Positions 4,956 through 5,044 of a DNA stretch of 5,044 bases are shown one piece after another. The notes under the pieces were generated by a model. That model saw only the letters and a list, made by a program, of their open reading frames with translations. It was not told the origin of the DNA and searched no databases. The DNA lies in assembly GCA_013153375.1 (NCBI GenBank), contig JAADEN010000239.1:1-5044 (forward strand), written 5' to 3'. Each line of letters opens with the position of its first letter. The first letter of the stretch is position 1. Made by a program: the position numbers and the translations under genes. Source of the stretch: Chloroflexota bacterium. Its GTDB lineage: Bacteria > Chloroflexota > Anaerolineae > Anaerolineales > DRMV01.

Positions 4956-4977
4956 GGGGCGACCGGCCAGTCGCCCC
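4956..4977. repeat. 22-bp near-perfect palindrome in the 3' spacer
   Basis: GGGGCGAC (4956-4963) and GTCGCCCC (4970-4977) are exact reverse complements, and the centre CGGCCA leaves only one mismatched pair (C4964/A4969). As RNA it forms an 8-bp stem with a 6-base loop. There is no following T run. I recall similar TAGGGGCGAC...GTCGCCCC elements as dispersed intergenic repeats in environmental bacterial genomes, which I cannot verify here. It could equally be a protein-binding site. Confidence 0.55.
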
Positions 4978-5010
4978 GGTGGGGTGGTTCTTTACAGGCA
5001 GCCCGGGACG

Positions 5011-5044
5011 AAAAACACGCGGGCGGGGTCAAAACGCCCCGCCC
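5011..5044. terminator. Partial, probably bidirectional terminator cut by the window edge
   Basis: GGGCGGGG (5021-5028) pairs exactly with CCCCGCCC (5037-5044) around an 8-base loop, and the pairing reaches the last base of the window. AAAAA (5011-5015) lies before the left arm. Read on the minus strand, the hairpin is followed after 5 bases by TTTTT, the form of an intrinsic terminator for a minus-strand gene lying to the right. If the stem continues past the edge it would also end the exporter transcript on the plus strand. Confidence 0.5.

Larger units (their letters stand above)
4844..5044. other. Non-coding region after the exporter gene
   Basis: These 201 bases hold no credible gene on either strand. 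They contain copy 2 of the post-stop repeat, the octamer GCCCCGCG twice, the small hairpin, the 22-bp palindrome and the partial terminator. No ribosome binding site with a following long frame is seen, so the expected partner half-transporter does not start here. Confidence 0.65.

Noticed and set aside
4832..5032. Minus-strand frame of 66 codons in the 3' spacer
   Set aside because: It runs through the palindrome and repeats, has no ribosome binding site I could see, and its composition is low in complexity.

Overview
The window looks like ordinary chromosomal DNA from a GC-rich bacterium. The genes use a strongly GC-biased third codon position. The PAS protein, the PduO-type enzyme and the sugar-type ABC permease together would fit a Chloroflexota (Anaerolineae-like) genome. 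That placement is a weak inference, because there is no rRNA or other phylogenetic marker here. I found no transposase, integrase, tRNA, rRNA, CRISPR array or phage gene.

Layout. Positions 1-407 (minus strand) hold the 5' part of a PAS-domain protein that runs off the left edge. Positions 408-566 are a divergent regulatory region. A compact plus-strand cluster follows: a PduO-type cob(I)alamin adenosyltransferase (567-1127), a DUF554 membrane protein (1131-1853) and a MalG-like sugar ABC permease (1864-2739), with gaps of only 3 and 10 bases. Positions 2740-3055 are a 316-base spacer packed with repeats: strong GC hairpins, a 12-bp inverted repeat, a 10-bp tandem repeat, a 7-bp tandem repeat and a promoter-like extended -10. 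Next comes a complete ABC exporter half-transporter (3056-4843). The last 201 bases (4844-5044) are non-coding and hold a near-perfect palindrome and a hairpin cut by the window edge that looks like one half of a terminator.

How the genes work together. The three clustered genes are probably co-transcribed from a -10 element just upstream of 567, but no shared pathway is apparent. One makes adenosylcobalamin, one is an uncharacterised membrane protein, and one is a sugar permease without its usual partners. The ABC exporter appears to have its own promoter. Its Walker B catalytic glutamate is replaced by aspartate, as in the degenerate half of heterodimeric exporters, so a partner half-transporter is expected outside the window.

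I see no clear new multi-gene system. The most unusual material is in the non-coding DNA: a 33-35 bp element that begins at the stop codons of both transcription units, the tandem-repeat block before the exporter, and a leader hairpin that would cover the ribosome binding site of the adenosyltransferase gene.
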